The notes beneath the pieces were generated by a model. That model did not search any database and had not been told where the DNA came from. It was given only the letters and a program-made list of their open reading frames with translations. Made by a program: the position numbers and the translations under genes. Source: Clostridia bacterium (GTDB lineage Bacteria > Bacillota > Clostridia > Oscillospirales > CAG-382). From it: a stretch of DNA of 64,000 nucleotides. Positions 35,299 through 43,668 of the stretch are shown piece by piece (the first letter of the stretch is position 1; each line of letters opens with the position of its first letter). The stretch covers positions 51,196 to 115,195 of the forward strand of contig JAFQAP010000026.1 in the NCBI GenBank assembly GCA_017399965.1, in the 5' to 3' direction.

Positions 35299-37022
35299 CT
35301 TTCCACCTCCTTGTTTTTTATCTTAAAGGTAATGCTTTTTATGTCTGCCTGACGGCTTTCGTGGGTAGAGGATATAATAATCTTTGCTGCAGCTACTCTT
35401 TTGATTTCTGTTCTGAAGAAAAACCTGCGCAAAAAGCTGTTATCATTTCTGTCCACGCTCACCGTTTGGGAATTCATTATCTGTCCTATCTCGTTGGGAT
35501 TTGCCGTTACCGTAAGGTCGGTGCCGTTTTCGTTATCCGCGTCAATGGCAACGGATAAAAGATCAAATTTTTTTCCTTTCGCACCCAAATTACCGATAGG
35601 AGTGCACCAGTATGCGGTAATTACCCCGTTTTCATCCCGGGTCAGCTCTTCCGAAAAATAGTACAGCCGGTTATTTTTATCAAGCCAGTAAAGCCTTCCC
35701 GGTATCTCGCAAAACTGTACTGCATCTATCCCGTCGTATCTGTACCAAAGATTTGCTTTGTAGTTGTATATGTAAAGCCCGTAGGGCGTAGAAAAGTATA
35801 ATTCTCCCGTAGACTGTCTGTCGTAAATACAGCAGTTTTTGGCGTTGCCCGTTTCCAGTATATGCTTTACTGTACGGCTTATAGGTGCCGAAAAGCATAT
35901 TGCGTTTCTTTCGTCCTGCACCGTAGTGGATATCCAACGGTTAAGTCCATCATCGGAAAGAGTAACGGGGGTGTTATCCATCACCGCAGAGCATCCCTTA
36001 ATAAGGTTTCCTTTTTCAAAATTAAGGTTGTAAACGGGGAAGGAAGGATAATAATTTCCCAAAGCGTCGGTTCGCAGCTCACAGTAAGAATAATATGCTC
36101 TGTCTTCGGTGAAAATGAGCTGTCTGTCGTACTGCTGAACCATATCGGTTATGGTTGAAGAACCTATAACCGTGTAATTGGTTTCGGGAAAATACTCTGC
36201 GCTGGGAAGTCCGTTTGCCAATTCGGAATAAAAACGGTAATTGGGGTAATCGGGATTTCCGTAAAGAAACACGCGCGTATCGGTATTGCCGCCGAAATTC
36301 ATACCCGCAGTACATTTTGTAATAATATTTTCCTTTGCGGTGGAAGCTTTTTCCCAGCATATCTCAAGGCTGTTAAGCCCCTTTTTGGGAATACTTCCTT
36401 GCACAAAAGAAACTGTGCCGTTTTGTGTATCCGCCGTCCAGCCTTCGGTTTCAACACCGTCTGTTTTTACCCACAAGACAGAATCTATTTCCTTTTCTCC
36501 CAGAGTGTATACAGATGATGTACCGTCCGGAGAAAACTGCATACGTTTTTGACCCGTAAGCATATTTACCTTTTCAAAAAGAGTTCCGCTGCCGTCGGGA
36601 TTGCAGGAAACCGCTACCAAGGGAACATAGGGCTCCAGCAGACTGAAAATATTGTTTTCGTATTTATAGTAACCGGAATTACACAAAAAATATACTGCGT
36701 TTCCAAAGCCGAAAATATAATGGCACTTACCTACGGTAATGTTAATGGTAACAAACTTATCGGCTTCAAAATCGTATTTATATATTCTGGTTCCCGCGCA
36801 GACAATAAAGTGAAGTACGCCGTTGACGTAGCCGCGCCACATACGGTAAACACCGCCTCCGAAATCGCTTGCGCAAAGCTTGCTTCCGCACCGCTTTTTT
36901 AAGCTTCCGTCTTCACAGACCTTAAAATTATTCATATCGGGGGAAAGGGAAGGGTTATTTGAAAAACCGTTTCTTTCATCCAGTCCTCCGAATTTGTTTA
37001 CAGTCAAAAGTCCGTTTGCCAT
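35295..37022 (-). CDS. Beta-propeller tail-hub/plug protein, P22 gp10-like
   Basis: The 575-residue protein starts VNKFGGLDERNGFSNNPSLSPDMNNF, the typical N-terminus of short-tail phage propeller proteins, and repeats beta blades throughout (YRMWRGYVNGVLHFIVCAG, CHYIFGFGNAVYFLCNSG, LYWLDKNNRLYYFS). P22 gp10, which closes the portal channel, has the same kind of fold. The stop and start codons of the neighbours touch or overlap on both sides (1 bp upstream, 4 bp downstream). The presence of a gp10-like hub and the absence of tape-measure, tail-tube or baseplate genes indicate a podovirus-type particle. Confidence 0.65.
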   Translation of the reverse strand: MANGLLTVNKFGGLDERNGFSNNPSLSPDMNNFKVCEDGSLKKRCGSKLCASDFGGGVYRMWRGYVNGVLHFIVCAGTRIYKYDFEADKFVTINITVGKCHYIFGFGNAVYFLCNSGYYKYENNIFSLLEPYVPLVAVSCNPDGSGTLFEKVNMLTGQKRMQFSPDGTSSVYTLGEKEIDSVLWVKTDGVETEGWTADTQNGTVSFVQGSIPKKGLNSLEICWEKASTAKENIITKCTAGMNFGGNTDTRVFLYGNPDYPNYRFYSELANGLPSAEYFPETNYTVIGSSTITDMVQQYDRQLIFTEDRAYYSYCELRTDALGNYYPSFPVYNLNFEKGNLIKGCSAVMDNTPVTLSDDGLNRWISTTVQDERNAICFSAPISRTVKHILETGNAKNCCIYDRQSTGELYFSTPYGLYIYNYKANLWYRYDGIDAVQFCEIPGRLYWLDKNNRLYYFSEELTRDENGVITAYWCTPIGNLGAKGKKFDLLSVAIDADNENGTDLTVTANPNEIGQIMNSQTVSVDRNDNSFLRRFFFRTEIKRVAAAKIIISSTHESRQADIKSITFKIKNKEVER

Positions 37023-37405
37023 CAGTACACCTCGGTTACGGGACGGATTTTTGCTTTGCTCGCTCTTTGCATATTTCTGTAGGCTGTGCGGTATCGGTTT
37101 TCCATAAGCCGGGATAACACGGGGTCTTCATCACAGCACAGATACGCCGCAACTCCAAAGGGCAGTACAGATACCGCCAAAAGCTCGTCGCAGGGGATGG
37201 TTTCGCTTAATCCGGTTATATCAAGAAACGCATTGTCGGTACGGTTTTGGAGCAGGTTGTTGAGAGGGGCGCACTCCGCAAGACAGATGTTGATTATATT
37301 TGTAGCTCTTGTTCTCATATCGTTGCAGTTTTCAGGCAGTTCGCCGTTTGTTTTTCGCAAATTCAAAAGATCAAGGGCAAATTCAAAAAGCTTTTCTCCT
37401 GTCAT
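37022..37405 (-). CDS. Head-completion/head-tail adaptor candidate (P22 gp4 position)
   Basis: The 127-residue, mostly helical protein lies between the coat and the propeller genes, exactly where P22 has gp4, the first head-completion protein under the portal. LFEFALDLLNLRKTNGEL and LLAVSVLPFGVAAYLCCDEDPVLSRLMENRY resemble helical adaptor proteins in which the second motif packs against the portal ring. The assignment is mainly by position, size and helix pattern. It is preceded by a strong hairpin. Confidence 0.55.
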   Translation of the reverse strand: MTGEKLFEFALDLLNLRKTNGELPENCNDMRTRATNIINICLAECAPLNNLLQNRTDNAFLDITGLSETIPCDELLAVSVLPFGVAAYLCCDEDPVLSRLMENRYRTAYRNMQRASKAKIRPVTEVY

Positions 37406-37420
37406 AGTTTCACCTCGTTA

Positions 37421-37452
37421 AAGGAGCGTGTCTTTTTTGGGACACGCTCCTT
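37421..37452 (-). other. Perfect 12-bp hairpin downstream of the coat gene
   Basis: On the minus strand AAGGAGCGTGTC and GACACGCTCCTT pair around an 8-nt loop, 17 bases after the coat-protein stop. Only TT follows, so it should act as an RNA stabiliser or leaky terminator that allows far more coat than adaptor protein. Confidence 0.75.
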
Positions 37453-37468
37453 AATATTATTTGTATTT

Positions 37469-38299
37469 TTAGATCTCGTTGCCGCCGTCGGTTACGGGAA
37501 CGTCTACAAGCTCTTCGGGCTTGATAACCTTTGCGCCGAACACAATTCTGCCGCGCACCGCAGAATCAAAGGAATTTTCCAGTCTGTCGATATACTGGAT
37601 ATCCAACACCTGCTCAGCATAAGCAATAGCGGAGTAAGAGCCTGCCATAAGATGCACGGTGCCGTTATCTTCGGTGGCAAGCTGGTTGGAAACGTAAAGA
37701 TCACAGCCCAGCTCATCGGTAAAACCGATAGTGCCGCTGCCGTTAACACCGTTGTTTATCTGGAATTTGATACCCGCCAGCATAAGCTTGGTCTTAACGA
37801 AGGGAGGTACAACGATCCAGATTCTGCCGTCCTGAACGTTCTTTGTTTCCAGCATTTCCTTAACCTCGCCGATAAGCTGAAGCACGTTTGCGGGGGTAAC
37901 GGATTTTGCCTCTTCAAAATAATTGTCAGCCTGCTCGTAAAGACCGAAAACGTATGCATCGACCTCCTTTTTAAGGTTGTAGGAAGCGCGCTTTGCCTGA
38001 GAATCCTTAAGACCCAGAGAGCTTCTCAAAGCCTCAAGGTCTGCTACCTTAAAGGAAAACGCCTTGTCCTGATCAATTCTCAGAACGGTTGCGGAATCCT
38101 GAATATCCTCGTAGTTTACGGTGCCTTCATAATCGTATACGGCAGGATCGTTAAGACCTACAAAGGTTACGCTGTCGCCGCGGTTCTTGATATCGCCTAC
38201 AAAGGAAGTGTTGCATATACGGTTTGCCAGGAGGTTATCCTCGTTGGTACGCATTATTTCTGCGGAAATTACCTTTTCAATACTGTTGTAATTAGACAT
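37469..38299 (-). CDS. Major capsid protein, HK97-fold, P22 coat-like
   Basis: The 276-residue product begins NYNSIEKVISAEIMRTNEDNLLANRICNTSF, with alternating helix and strand, a spine helix (SYNLKKEVDAYVFGLYEQAD) and the A-domain-like GRIWIVVPPFVKTKLMLAGI. The VTFVGL and FDSAVRGRIVFGAKVIKPEEL segments are typical of the C-terminal half of P22-coat-like phage proteins. It lies directly after a scaffold gene with its own ribosome site (AAAGGAG), and a hairpin follows. At 276 residues it is smaller than P22 coat (430) and lacks space for an insertion domain. No frameshift is seen. Confidence 0.78.
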   Translation of the reverse strand: MSNYNSIEKVISAEIMRTNEDNLLANRICNTSFVGDIKNRGDSVTFVGLNDPAVYDYEGTVNYEDIQDSATVLRIDQDKAFSFKVADLEALRSSLGLKDSQAKRASYNLKKEVDAYVFGLYEQADNYFEEAKSVTPANVLQLIGEVKEMLETKNVQDGRIWIVVPPFVKTKLMLAGIKFQINNGVNGSGTIGFTDELGCDLYVSNQLATEDNGTVHLMAGSYSAIAYAEQVLDIQYIDRLENSFDSAVRGRIVFGAKVIKPEELVDVPVTDGGNEI

Positions 38300-38319
38300 A
38301 TTATTATTTTCTCCTTTTT

Positions 38320-38757
38320 TTAAAGTTTCCAGTTCTTAATGGAACGTATAATGTGTTTAAAGTTCTTTTTTACGTTTTCTGCCGACATATCCTCTACCTG
38401 CTCAGGTGTAAAGGTCTGTTCGGCATCCGCTTCTTTGCCTGCGGGTGCGCTTCTGCGCATATTCTCTTCGTTTACATAATGCGCTTTTGCATCGTTGTTG
38501 TTAGTCTTGCAGAGATACAAAGCGTATGCGGAGCAAAGGGAAGTACCTGCCGCAACTTCATCCCACACCTCGTCGGGAATATCTGCGGGAAGCACGTCGG
38601 GAAACAGCTTTTTAAACTTTTCCACGTCCTTGTTCACACTGTCGGATTGCTTTTTTACGTTTCTTTCTGCCTTTATGGCTTCAAGCAGCTCTTCTTCGGT
38701 AGTGTTGTCTTCTTTTGCCATTTCGGCAATAATTTTCAAAATATCCTGTTCTTTCAT
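38320..38757 (-). CDS. Capsid scaffolding protein candidate
   Basis: The 145-residue, highly charged helical protein (AEMAKEDNTTEEELLEAIKA; Lys-rich C-terminus NFKHIIRSIKNWKL) is encoded between portal and coat, the canonical scaffold position. A basic helical C-terminal hook is the coat-binding element of P22 scaffold, and the last 20 residues fit that. The start overlaps the portal stop by 4 bp. Length is about half that of P22 scaffold. Identification is by position and composition, not by family motif. Confidence 0.62.
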   Translation of the reverse strand: MKEQDILKIIAEMAKEDNTTEEELLEAIKAERNVKKQSDSVNKDVEKFKKLFPDVLPADIPDEVWDEVAAGTSLCSAYALYLCKTNNNDAKAHYVNEENMRRSAPAGKEADAEQTFTPEQVEDMSAENVKKNFKHIIRSIKNWKL

Positions 38758-40280
38758 AAAACCTCCGTTTGTATACTTTCTATAAGCTCTTTTTTGCGGG
38801 GAATAATGTTTTCCGGCAACCGTTCAAGATACTGCTTTGTGGTAATAAGCTGCATCTTAAGCAGGTTATCCAAAGTGTTTATTGCGGCTACTTCCGACCA
38901 CCAGCCGGCGGCGCCTACGTCGATACTGCATTCAAACAGCGCCTCTCTGTACTTTGAAAAGGGAAAGGCTATGTATTCGCCGTTTTGTGTGGGCAAAAGT
39001 CTTTCATCGGGGTAATAAGCAAACATAAAGTTAAGCCATATCAGACCGATATCCTCTATAAATTGGTAAAGGGACCTTTTTACGTTTTCCAGAGGCTGTG
39101 CAGACGCCTGCTGCAAAGCAATAATTGCCGAAGTATTGTCGGCTCTTTCACTGCCCAAAGCAGAGTCTGTGGCGCCCAAAAAGTCCTTCGTGTGGTTTAT
39201 CGCCATATTTATAACGTCCAGCATACCGCTTTGCATACTTCCGCTGTTAAGCACCGATGCCACGTTTTCAATAGGACCGTTTACCGCCACCGCTTCTCCC
39301 ACCTTATTGGACCAATCCTCAATAACAGTGGAATCGTATATCACCTTGGAAAAGGCGGTGTCCATCATATGCTTCATTACCATAGCGTAGCCTTTGTTAA
39401 TGAATATCTGGTTATCCACAAGCCCTGTTCCCACGGCACGTCCGTGCCAGCAGTTCTTAACTTTTGTCCAGCTGTAATACGCCAGCGGATAAAGGGTAAG
39501 TCCCGTATCCGTATCCCCGATAATTACGGTATCCTTTACGGATTTTCTGTACATCACCTTGCCGTTTTCGTTTTTCCACAGTTTTATAAGGGTTACGCAC
39601 TTGGTGTTTTCCAGTTCCTTTTCGGACATATCTCCCGCAAAGCTTTCGGTATCGCTGTCGGGAGTGATAAGGGATACGTTTTCTTTTGAAACTCCCGCCT
39701 TTTCCGCCTGCTTGCGCAGATCGCTTACAAGCTCTCTGCCGGAAATAAGAATATAAGGCTGTGTCTGCACCGCAGTACTGTTTGGATTTCCGAAGAAAAC
39801 GTTGGTGTTATCAATAAGCACCGTTTTAAAATCCCCGGTATACGCCTGACCCGTCTTAACGTTGGGATCCCAATATGTATAGGCAAAAGCGTCTCCCGTA
39901 ACAGCCGCATCGTAAAGGGAATCGGAAACAAGCGTATCCATTTTAAGCTTCTCCCAGCGGTTTTCCGCTACGGTCTTTAATGCCTCGTTTATGTTTTTTT
40001 CCTCCTCGGTCGTAAGCTTGGGAAGGGGAGAAGCATAACGGAATCTCATCTTCACGGCAGCGGACGCGATGTTTGAAATGTAATAATCGATTATCCGTTT
40101 AAAAAAATTAAAAACCGGTGTGGGCAAGCCGGAAGCGGCTACTCCGGTCCATTGATCGCCGCGGTAAAACCTTTCGTTGGTATCCACCTCGTCGTACAGA
40201 CCAATGGAGCGGTTGTATTCCTTGCCTTTTTCATACAGCGCCCACTCCTCTGTATAGGCTTTTTGCTTTTTGAACTTCAT
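38754..40280 (-). CDS. Phage portal protein
   Basis: The 508-residue product has a start containing NERFYRGDQWTG and VFNFFKRIIDYYISNIASA, which is typical of P22-type portals. A wing and stem region follows (DAAVTGDAFAYTYWDP, then GYAMVMKHMMDTAF), and a late helix SALGSERADNTSAIIALQQASAQP is the conserved clip/stem helix of many portals. It is encoded after TerL and before the scaffold, as in tailed phages. P22 gp1 is 725 residues; the long C-terminal barrel of P22 is absent. The frame is intact. Confidence 0.85.
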   Translation of the reverse strand: MKFKKQKAYTEEWALYEKGKEYNRSIGLYDEVDTNERFYRGDQWTGVAASGLPTPVFNFFKRIIDYYISNIASAAVKMRFRYASPLPKLTTEEEKNINEALKTVAENRWEKLKMDTLVSDSLYDAAVTGDAFAYTYWDPNVKTGQAYTGDFKTVLIDNTNVFFGNPNSTAVQTQPYILISGRELVSDLRKQAEKAGVSKENVSLITPDSDTESFAGDMSEKELENTKCVTLIKLWKNENGKVMYRKSVKDTVIIGDTDTGLTLYPLAYYSWTKVKNCWHGRAVGTGLVDNQIFINKGYAMVMKHMMDTAFSKVIYDSTVIEDWSNKVGEAVAVNGPIENVASVLNSGSMQSGMLDVINMAINHTKDFLGATDSALGSERADNTSAIIALQQASAQPLENVKRSLYQFIEDIGLIWLNFMFAYYPDERLLPTQNGEYIAFPFSKYREALFECSIDVGAAGWWSEVAAINTLDNLLKMQLITTKQYLERLPENIIPRKKELIESIQTEVL

Positions 40281-40288
40281 TTTATCTC

Positions 40289-41641
40289 CTAATCGTATTG
40301 TATAATTCCGTCGTAGCCCTCATTTCTTTGGGGTGATTCAAAGGAATACAGACTCCTTCGGAATTTTTGTGTGGTCTTGCTTTTTAAAGCAGGCTCTCTT
40401 GACATAAGGGCATATCTGAGAGCTTCCGGCGCGTGGGTGATGTCGTGGGGATGGGAAGAAGCATCCTCCCGCACCTTTTCGTCAAACCTTAAAAGGGGCA
40501 GACAGCGTATCAGTTCACCGCAATCCGCAGATATGGCAAGACGGCTTTTTCCGTTTTTGGGGTTAAGGTATTCTCTCACCGCACGCCAGCCGGGTATACG
40601 GGCGTTATTTGCCTTTATAAGACCCTTAAGCCCGTTTGAATTAAGAATATCAAACCCGCTTTTTCCGCTTTCCTGCCTTCTGTTCCAAAGATCCGGGGAA
40701 GCTACGGTGTAACGTATCTTTTCTCCTGCCGGTGTGCGTGCGCAGATCTCTGCGGCAGCTTGGGATAATATCAGATTCGGCGCGTTGAATTCTCTGTATA
40801 CGGTAATGTTTCCTTTGCCGTCTGCGGCACACCACAGACAGCTGGTCATATCCAACCCGTAATCAAGAGCGCGGAACAGAAAAGCGTTTTTGGGTATTGA
40901 CGGGTCTCTTACCACGTGTATTCTCGTGTCAAATTCAGGGAAAAACGCCCCTTCAAAGGCGTCCCAATCACCGTAAAGCATGGCTCTTTTTCTTGCATCG
41001 GGCAAGGCAGAGAGGGCGCTCACGTAATCCGGGTCGTTTTCCGTAAGATATTTGTTGTCAAATACAAGGCTTTGAATAAATCGGTAGTCCGAGGGATCTT
41101 CTCCGTCGCGGTACAATTTGTCTATAAAAAGCCGCTTTACCCAATCGTGTCCCACACCGCCGGGGTTGCAGGTAAAATACATTCTGGGGCGGAACTTTTC
41201 AGTCATATTTCCCGAATATCTGTTACATTCCGTAAGACATTGAAACTGAAAATAGGTAAAATGAGTGGCTTCCTCCATGCCGATAACTTCGTAAGCCTGC
41301 CCTTGATATTGCAAAACATCCTGCTCTCCGTCGCAATACCCCAGCTTTATTCTGGAACCGTTGGGAAACAAGAATTCCTTTTTGGTTTCGCTGTATGACG
41401 CTGTGTCGGAAAGCATTTTAAGCAGCGGCACAATGTGGTTATCCCTTAATTCTCCCAATGTGCGCCGCAACAAGAGTATTTGTATACCAGGGTGCTTAAC
41501 GGCGAGCAGTATAAATTTGGTACGCATCGCCCAGCTTTTACCGCCCCCTCTTGCACCTCCGTATGCGGTATACCTGTGCTGTGAGTTAAAGAACTCCTCC
41601 TGCTTTTTGTTGGGACGCAATATTTGTGTCAGTCCCCCCAT
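40289..41641 (-). CDS. Terminase large subunit (packaging ATPase/nuclease)
   Basis: The 450-residue product carries a Walker A GGARGGGKS at residues 28-36, an adenine/arginine region LLLRRTLGELR, Walker B plus catalytic Glu YEVIGMEEA and the coupling motif TCNPGGVGHDW. The C-terminal RNase H-like nuclease shows ALDYGLDMTSC (first Asp), SPDLWNRRQE and late acid-rich HPHDITHAPEALRYAL. All motifs needed for ATP-driven packaging and cutting are intact, arguing against simple decay. The start overlaps the small-subunit gene by 13 bp. Confidence 0.93.
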   Translation of the reverse strand: MGGLTQILRPNKKQEEFFNSQHRYTAYGGARGGGKSWAMRTKFILLAVKHPGIQILLLRRTLGELRDNHIVPLLKMLSDTASYSETKKEFLFPNGSRIKLGYCDGEQDVLQYQGQAYEVIGMEEATHFTYFQFQCLTECNRYSGNMTEKFRPRMYFTCNPGGVGHDWVKRLFIDKLYRDGEDPSDYRFIQSLVFDNKYLTENDPDYVSALSALPDARKRAMLYGDWDAFEGAFFPEFDTRIHVVRDPSIPKNAFLFRALDYGLDMTSCLWCAADGKGNITVYREFNAPNLILSQAAAEICARTPAGEKIRYTVASPDLWNRRQESGKSGFDILNSNGLKGLIKANNARIPGWRAVREYLNPKNGKSRLAISADCGELIRCLPLLRFDEKVREDASSHPHDITHAPEALRYALMSREPALKSKTTQKFRRSLYSFESPQRNEGYDGIIQYD

Positions 41642-42039
41642 TTTCCCGCTTCTCCCTTTAATATCAACCTGCTTTTTTCCGGATTATCGCCTGCATCCGG
41701 TTTGTCCTTGTATGAATGGTTGTTTTTCATATCAAATACAAAAACAGCCGCCGGGATCTTCCCTTTAAAAGCAAGCTGTTTTTTGATAAAAGCTATTCGG
41801 TTCATAGCCCGTGTTACTGCGGGCGAATATTTTTTATCCGACATCATTTCAAAGATATCGGCTCTGGTGCAGGAGAGAAAATCAGCCAATGCTTCAACGT
41901 CCGCCACCTCTTCCGTGTGTTCGGGCAGATATTGGAAAAAATAGCTGTTTATCCTTTCCGCACACTCTTCAGGGCATGAAAAAACCGCCTTGTAGGGCGG
42001 CTTTCGGTTATTTGGTTTGTTCTGACTCACAAAAGTCAT
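41629..42039 (-). CDS. Terminase small subunit (gp3/Terminase_5-like)
   Basis: The 136-residue product has a central part with a helical DNA-binding core (VADVEALADFLSCTRADIFEM) and RMAIFIKK-type helices (MNRIAFIKKQLAFKG). Its C-terminus ends in charged, flexible sequence. The position directly before TerL, with 13-bp overlap, and the size fit a small terminase that recognises the DNA to be packaged. Its start overlaps the gtrA stop by 4 bp. Confidence 0.75.
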   Translation of the reverse strand: MTFVSQNKPNNRKPPYKAVFSCPEECAERINSYFFQYLPEHTEEVADVEALADFLSCTRADIFEMMSDKKYSPAVTRAMNRIAFIKKQLAFKGKIPAAVFVFDMKNNHSYKDKPDAGDNPEKSRLILKGEAGKWGD

Positions 42040-42464
42040 TTTTTCTCCTTGCTGGTAAAAATGTAGATCTTGCTGGCGATATAATTAATAATAAGGCACA
42101 GCACGGAAGATATTACCGTGGCGATAAGGGAAGAATATGGGAGAAATTCAAGCAGTGAGGGTAAAAATGCCATAAAGACCATATCCAGCAGCATCACCGA
42201 TATGCGTGTAACAAAAAAGAGCACGCTCTCTTTTGAAACCGCCGCTGCGGATTTATTCTTGCTGTCAAACACCCAAATGCGGTTGGGAATGTATGCAAAG
42301 GCAATTCCGGCAAGGTTTTTTATAATAGTAGACACCGTGTCATTAAGATCCAAAAGGTAAAACGCTACCCAGAATGCCACAATGGATACCAGCGTTGTTA
42401 AGCCGCCCACCACAAGATATTTTCCTTTTTCGGTGCAAAACAGCAGGTGAAAGATCTTTTTCAT
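42036..42464 (-). CDS. GtrA-family membrane protein, first gene of the phage-like operon
   Basis: The 142-residue protein has four transmembrane helices; KYLVVGGLTTLVSIVAFWVAFYLL and NLAGIAFAYIPNRIWVFDSKNKS are the GtrA hallmarks. The family moves or positions undecaprenyl-linked sugars for surface glycan modification, and GtrA proteins are known from the seroconversion operons of P22-like phages. No glucosyltransferase partner (GtrB) lies here. The stop overlaps the terminase small-subunit start by 4 bp, so it is translated together with the packaging genes. A TATAAT on the minus strand near 42541 may be part of the operon's promoter, with a poor -35. Confidence 0.88.
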   Translation of the reverse strand: MKKIFHLLFCTEKGKYLVVGGLTTLVSIVAFWVAFYLLDLNDTVSTIIKNLAGIAFAYIPNRIWVFDSKNKSAAAVSKESVLFFVTRISVMLLDMVFMAFLPSLLEFLPYSSLIATVISSVLCLIINYIASKIYIFTSKEKK

Positions 42465-42599
42465 TTTGGTTTTTCTCCCTATGTCTCTTTAAAAGCAATA
42501 TGGGGGAAAGCACCGTGTTTCTTTACCTCACGTAAATTATTATAACACAGGCTTTTCCAAATTTCATCTCATTTTTGTTGCAAGTTTATATTGTATAAT

Positions 42600-42626
42600 G
42601 CACAAAAACGGCATATACCGTTTGTG
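42600..42626 (-). terminator. Terminator of the dagK-lepA-hemW operon
   Basis: On the minus strand AAACGG, TATATG, CCGTTTTT form a stem-loop with the T-tract, 11 bases beyond the hemW stop; outer bases GCAC/GTGC extend it. Confidence 0.75.
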
Positions 42627-42636
42627 CAAAATGCTG

Positions 42637-43668
42637 TCAAGCCAGTATATCGCCGATAATTGCGTTGGATATCCAGAATCCGTCTTCGGTAAGCTTTAAC
42701 CTGCCGTCCGTGTATTCCGCATATCCTGCGTCTATATATTTTTTTATTTTTTTTGCTGTTTGCTCATCTGCGTCAATACCTTCCGCAAGACGAAGCCCCA
42801 GCATTATTTTTTCTTCTTTTGCGTTTTCTTCGGTTATCTGCTCCATATATCCCGTGTAATTAAAACGGTATCCTGCGGCATAGCTGTGGCTTCCGTGTCC
42901 GCATCCGATATATTCTCCGCCCTTCCAATAATTAATATTGTGGCGGGATTCTTTGCCCGGCAGGCAGTAGTTGGAAACCTCATAGTGAATATATCCGGCT
43001 TCTTTCAGCATATGGCATATAAGCTTGTACATAGCGTATTCCGTGTTTTCGTCCGCCTTTTGTACGTTTGCCGCATAAAAGAAGGTGCCGTGCTCAATGG
43101 ATAGGGGGTACAGCGATATATGGTCGGGGCGTAATTCAAGCATTTTGCGCACGTCTGCTTCAACCATTTCCACGGTCTGGTCAGGCAAAGCAAACATTAG
43201 GTCGCAGGAAATATTATCAAACCCCGCTTTTCTGCCTTCCCAAAACACCTTAACCGCATCCTTCGCATCGTGAATACGACCTAAAATCCTTAAAGATTCG
43301 TCGTTAAGGGACTGTACGCCGACAGAAAGACGGTTAAAGCCCGAATCCTTCATTTGCTTTAAAAATTCGTAATTCACCGTTTTCGGGTTTACTTCGCAGG
43401 TTATTTCTGCCCCTTCGGGAATTTCAAATACCTCTTTCGCATACTGAATAAGCCCCGTAAGCCTGCTTATTCCGATAACGGGAGGGGTACCTCCGCCGAA
43501 ATACACCGTTTCCGCTACGGGACGCAGACGGGATGCATATAGCATATCCGTCTTTACTCGTTGGTATTCGAAATCCAATTCGTCATCGTCAAATCCGTCG
43601 TCGGAAACAAAGGCGCAGTACGGGCATTTCTTAACGCAAAAGGGAATATGAACGTAAATACTACTCAT
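42637..43668 (-). CDS. hemW: Radical SAM protein HemW (coproporphyrinogen III oxidase-like)
   Basis: The 343-residue product begins [20 protein letters not shown]; the three cysteines C-x3-C-x2-C bind the radical-SAM [4Fe-4S] cluster. Position 4 of the HemN motif is Phe rather than Cys, which marks HemW (a haem chaperone) rather than Hem[19 protein letters not shown] and GVQSLND follow as in the family. A longer frame exists upstream to 43761, but it lies inside lepA and lacks a start site; the chosen ATG at 43668 overlaps the lepA stop by 8 bp. Confidence 0.92.
   Translation of the reverse strand: MSSIYVHIPFCVKKCPYCAFVSDDGFDDDELDFEYQRVKTDMLYASRLRPVAETVYFGGGTPPVIGISRLTGLIQYAKEVFEIPEGAEITCEVNPKTVNYEFLKQMKDSGFNRLSVGVQSLNDESLRILGRIHDAKDAVKVFWEGRKAGFDNISCDLMFALPDQTVEMVEADVRKMLELRPDHISLYPLSIEHGTFFYAANVQKADENTEYAMYKLICHMLKEAGYIHYEVSNYCLPGKESRHNINYWKGGEYIGCGHGSHSYAAGYRFNYTGYMEQITEENAKEEKIMLGLRLAEGIDADEQTAKKIKKYIDAGYAEYTDGRLKLTEDGFWISNAIIGDILA

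Larger units (their letters stand above)
33550..42464 (-). mobile_element. Compact P22-like phage head/packaging module, possibly domesticated
   Basis: Eleven genes in one direction follow the order gtrA, TerS, TerL, portal, scaffold, coat, head-completion, propeller, coiled-coil protein, holin-like, small membrane protein. TerS to propeller repeats the P22 order gp3-2-1-8-5-4-10. There is no integrase, repressor, replication gene, tail fibre/spike or endolysin, and no flanking direct repeat that I can find. All frames are intact, and base use looks like that of the host genes. Flanking genes (sigma factor, hemW) are ordinary chromosome. Confidence 0.72.

Noticed and set aside
33550..42464. 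Complete temperate prophage
   Set aside because: No integrase, repressor, replication, tail-spike or endolysin genes and no attachment repeats at either side; the serine recombinase at 57102 belongs to a separate element 15 kb away.
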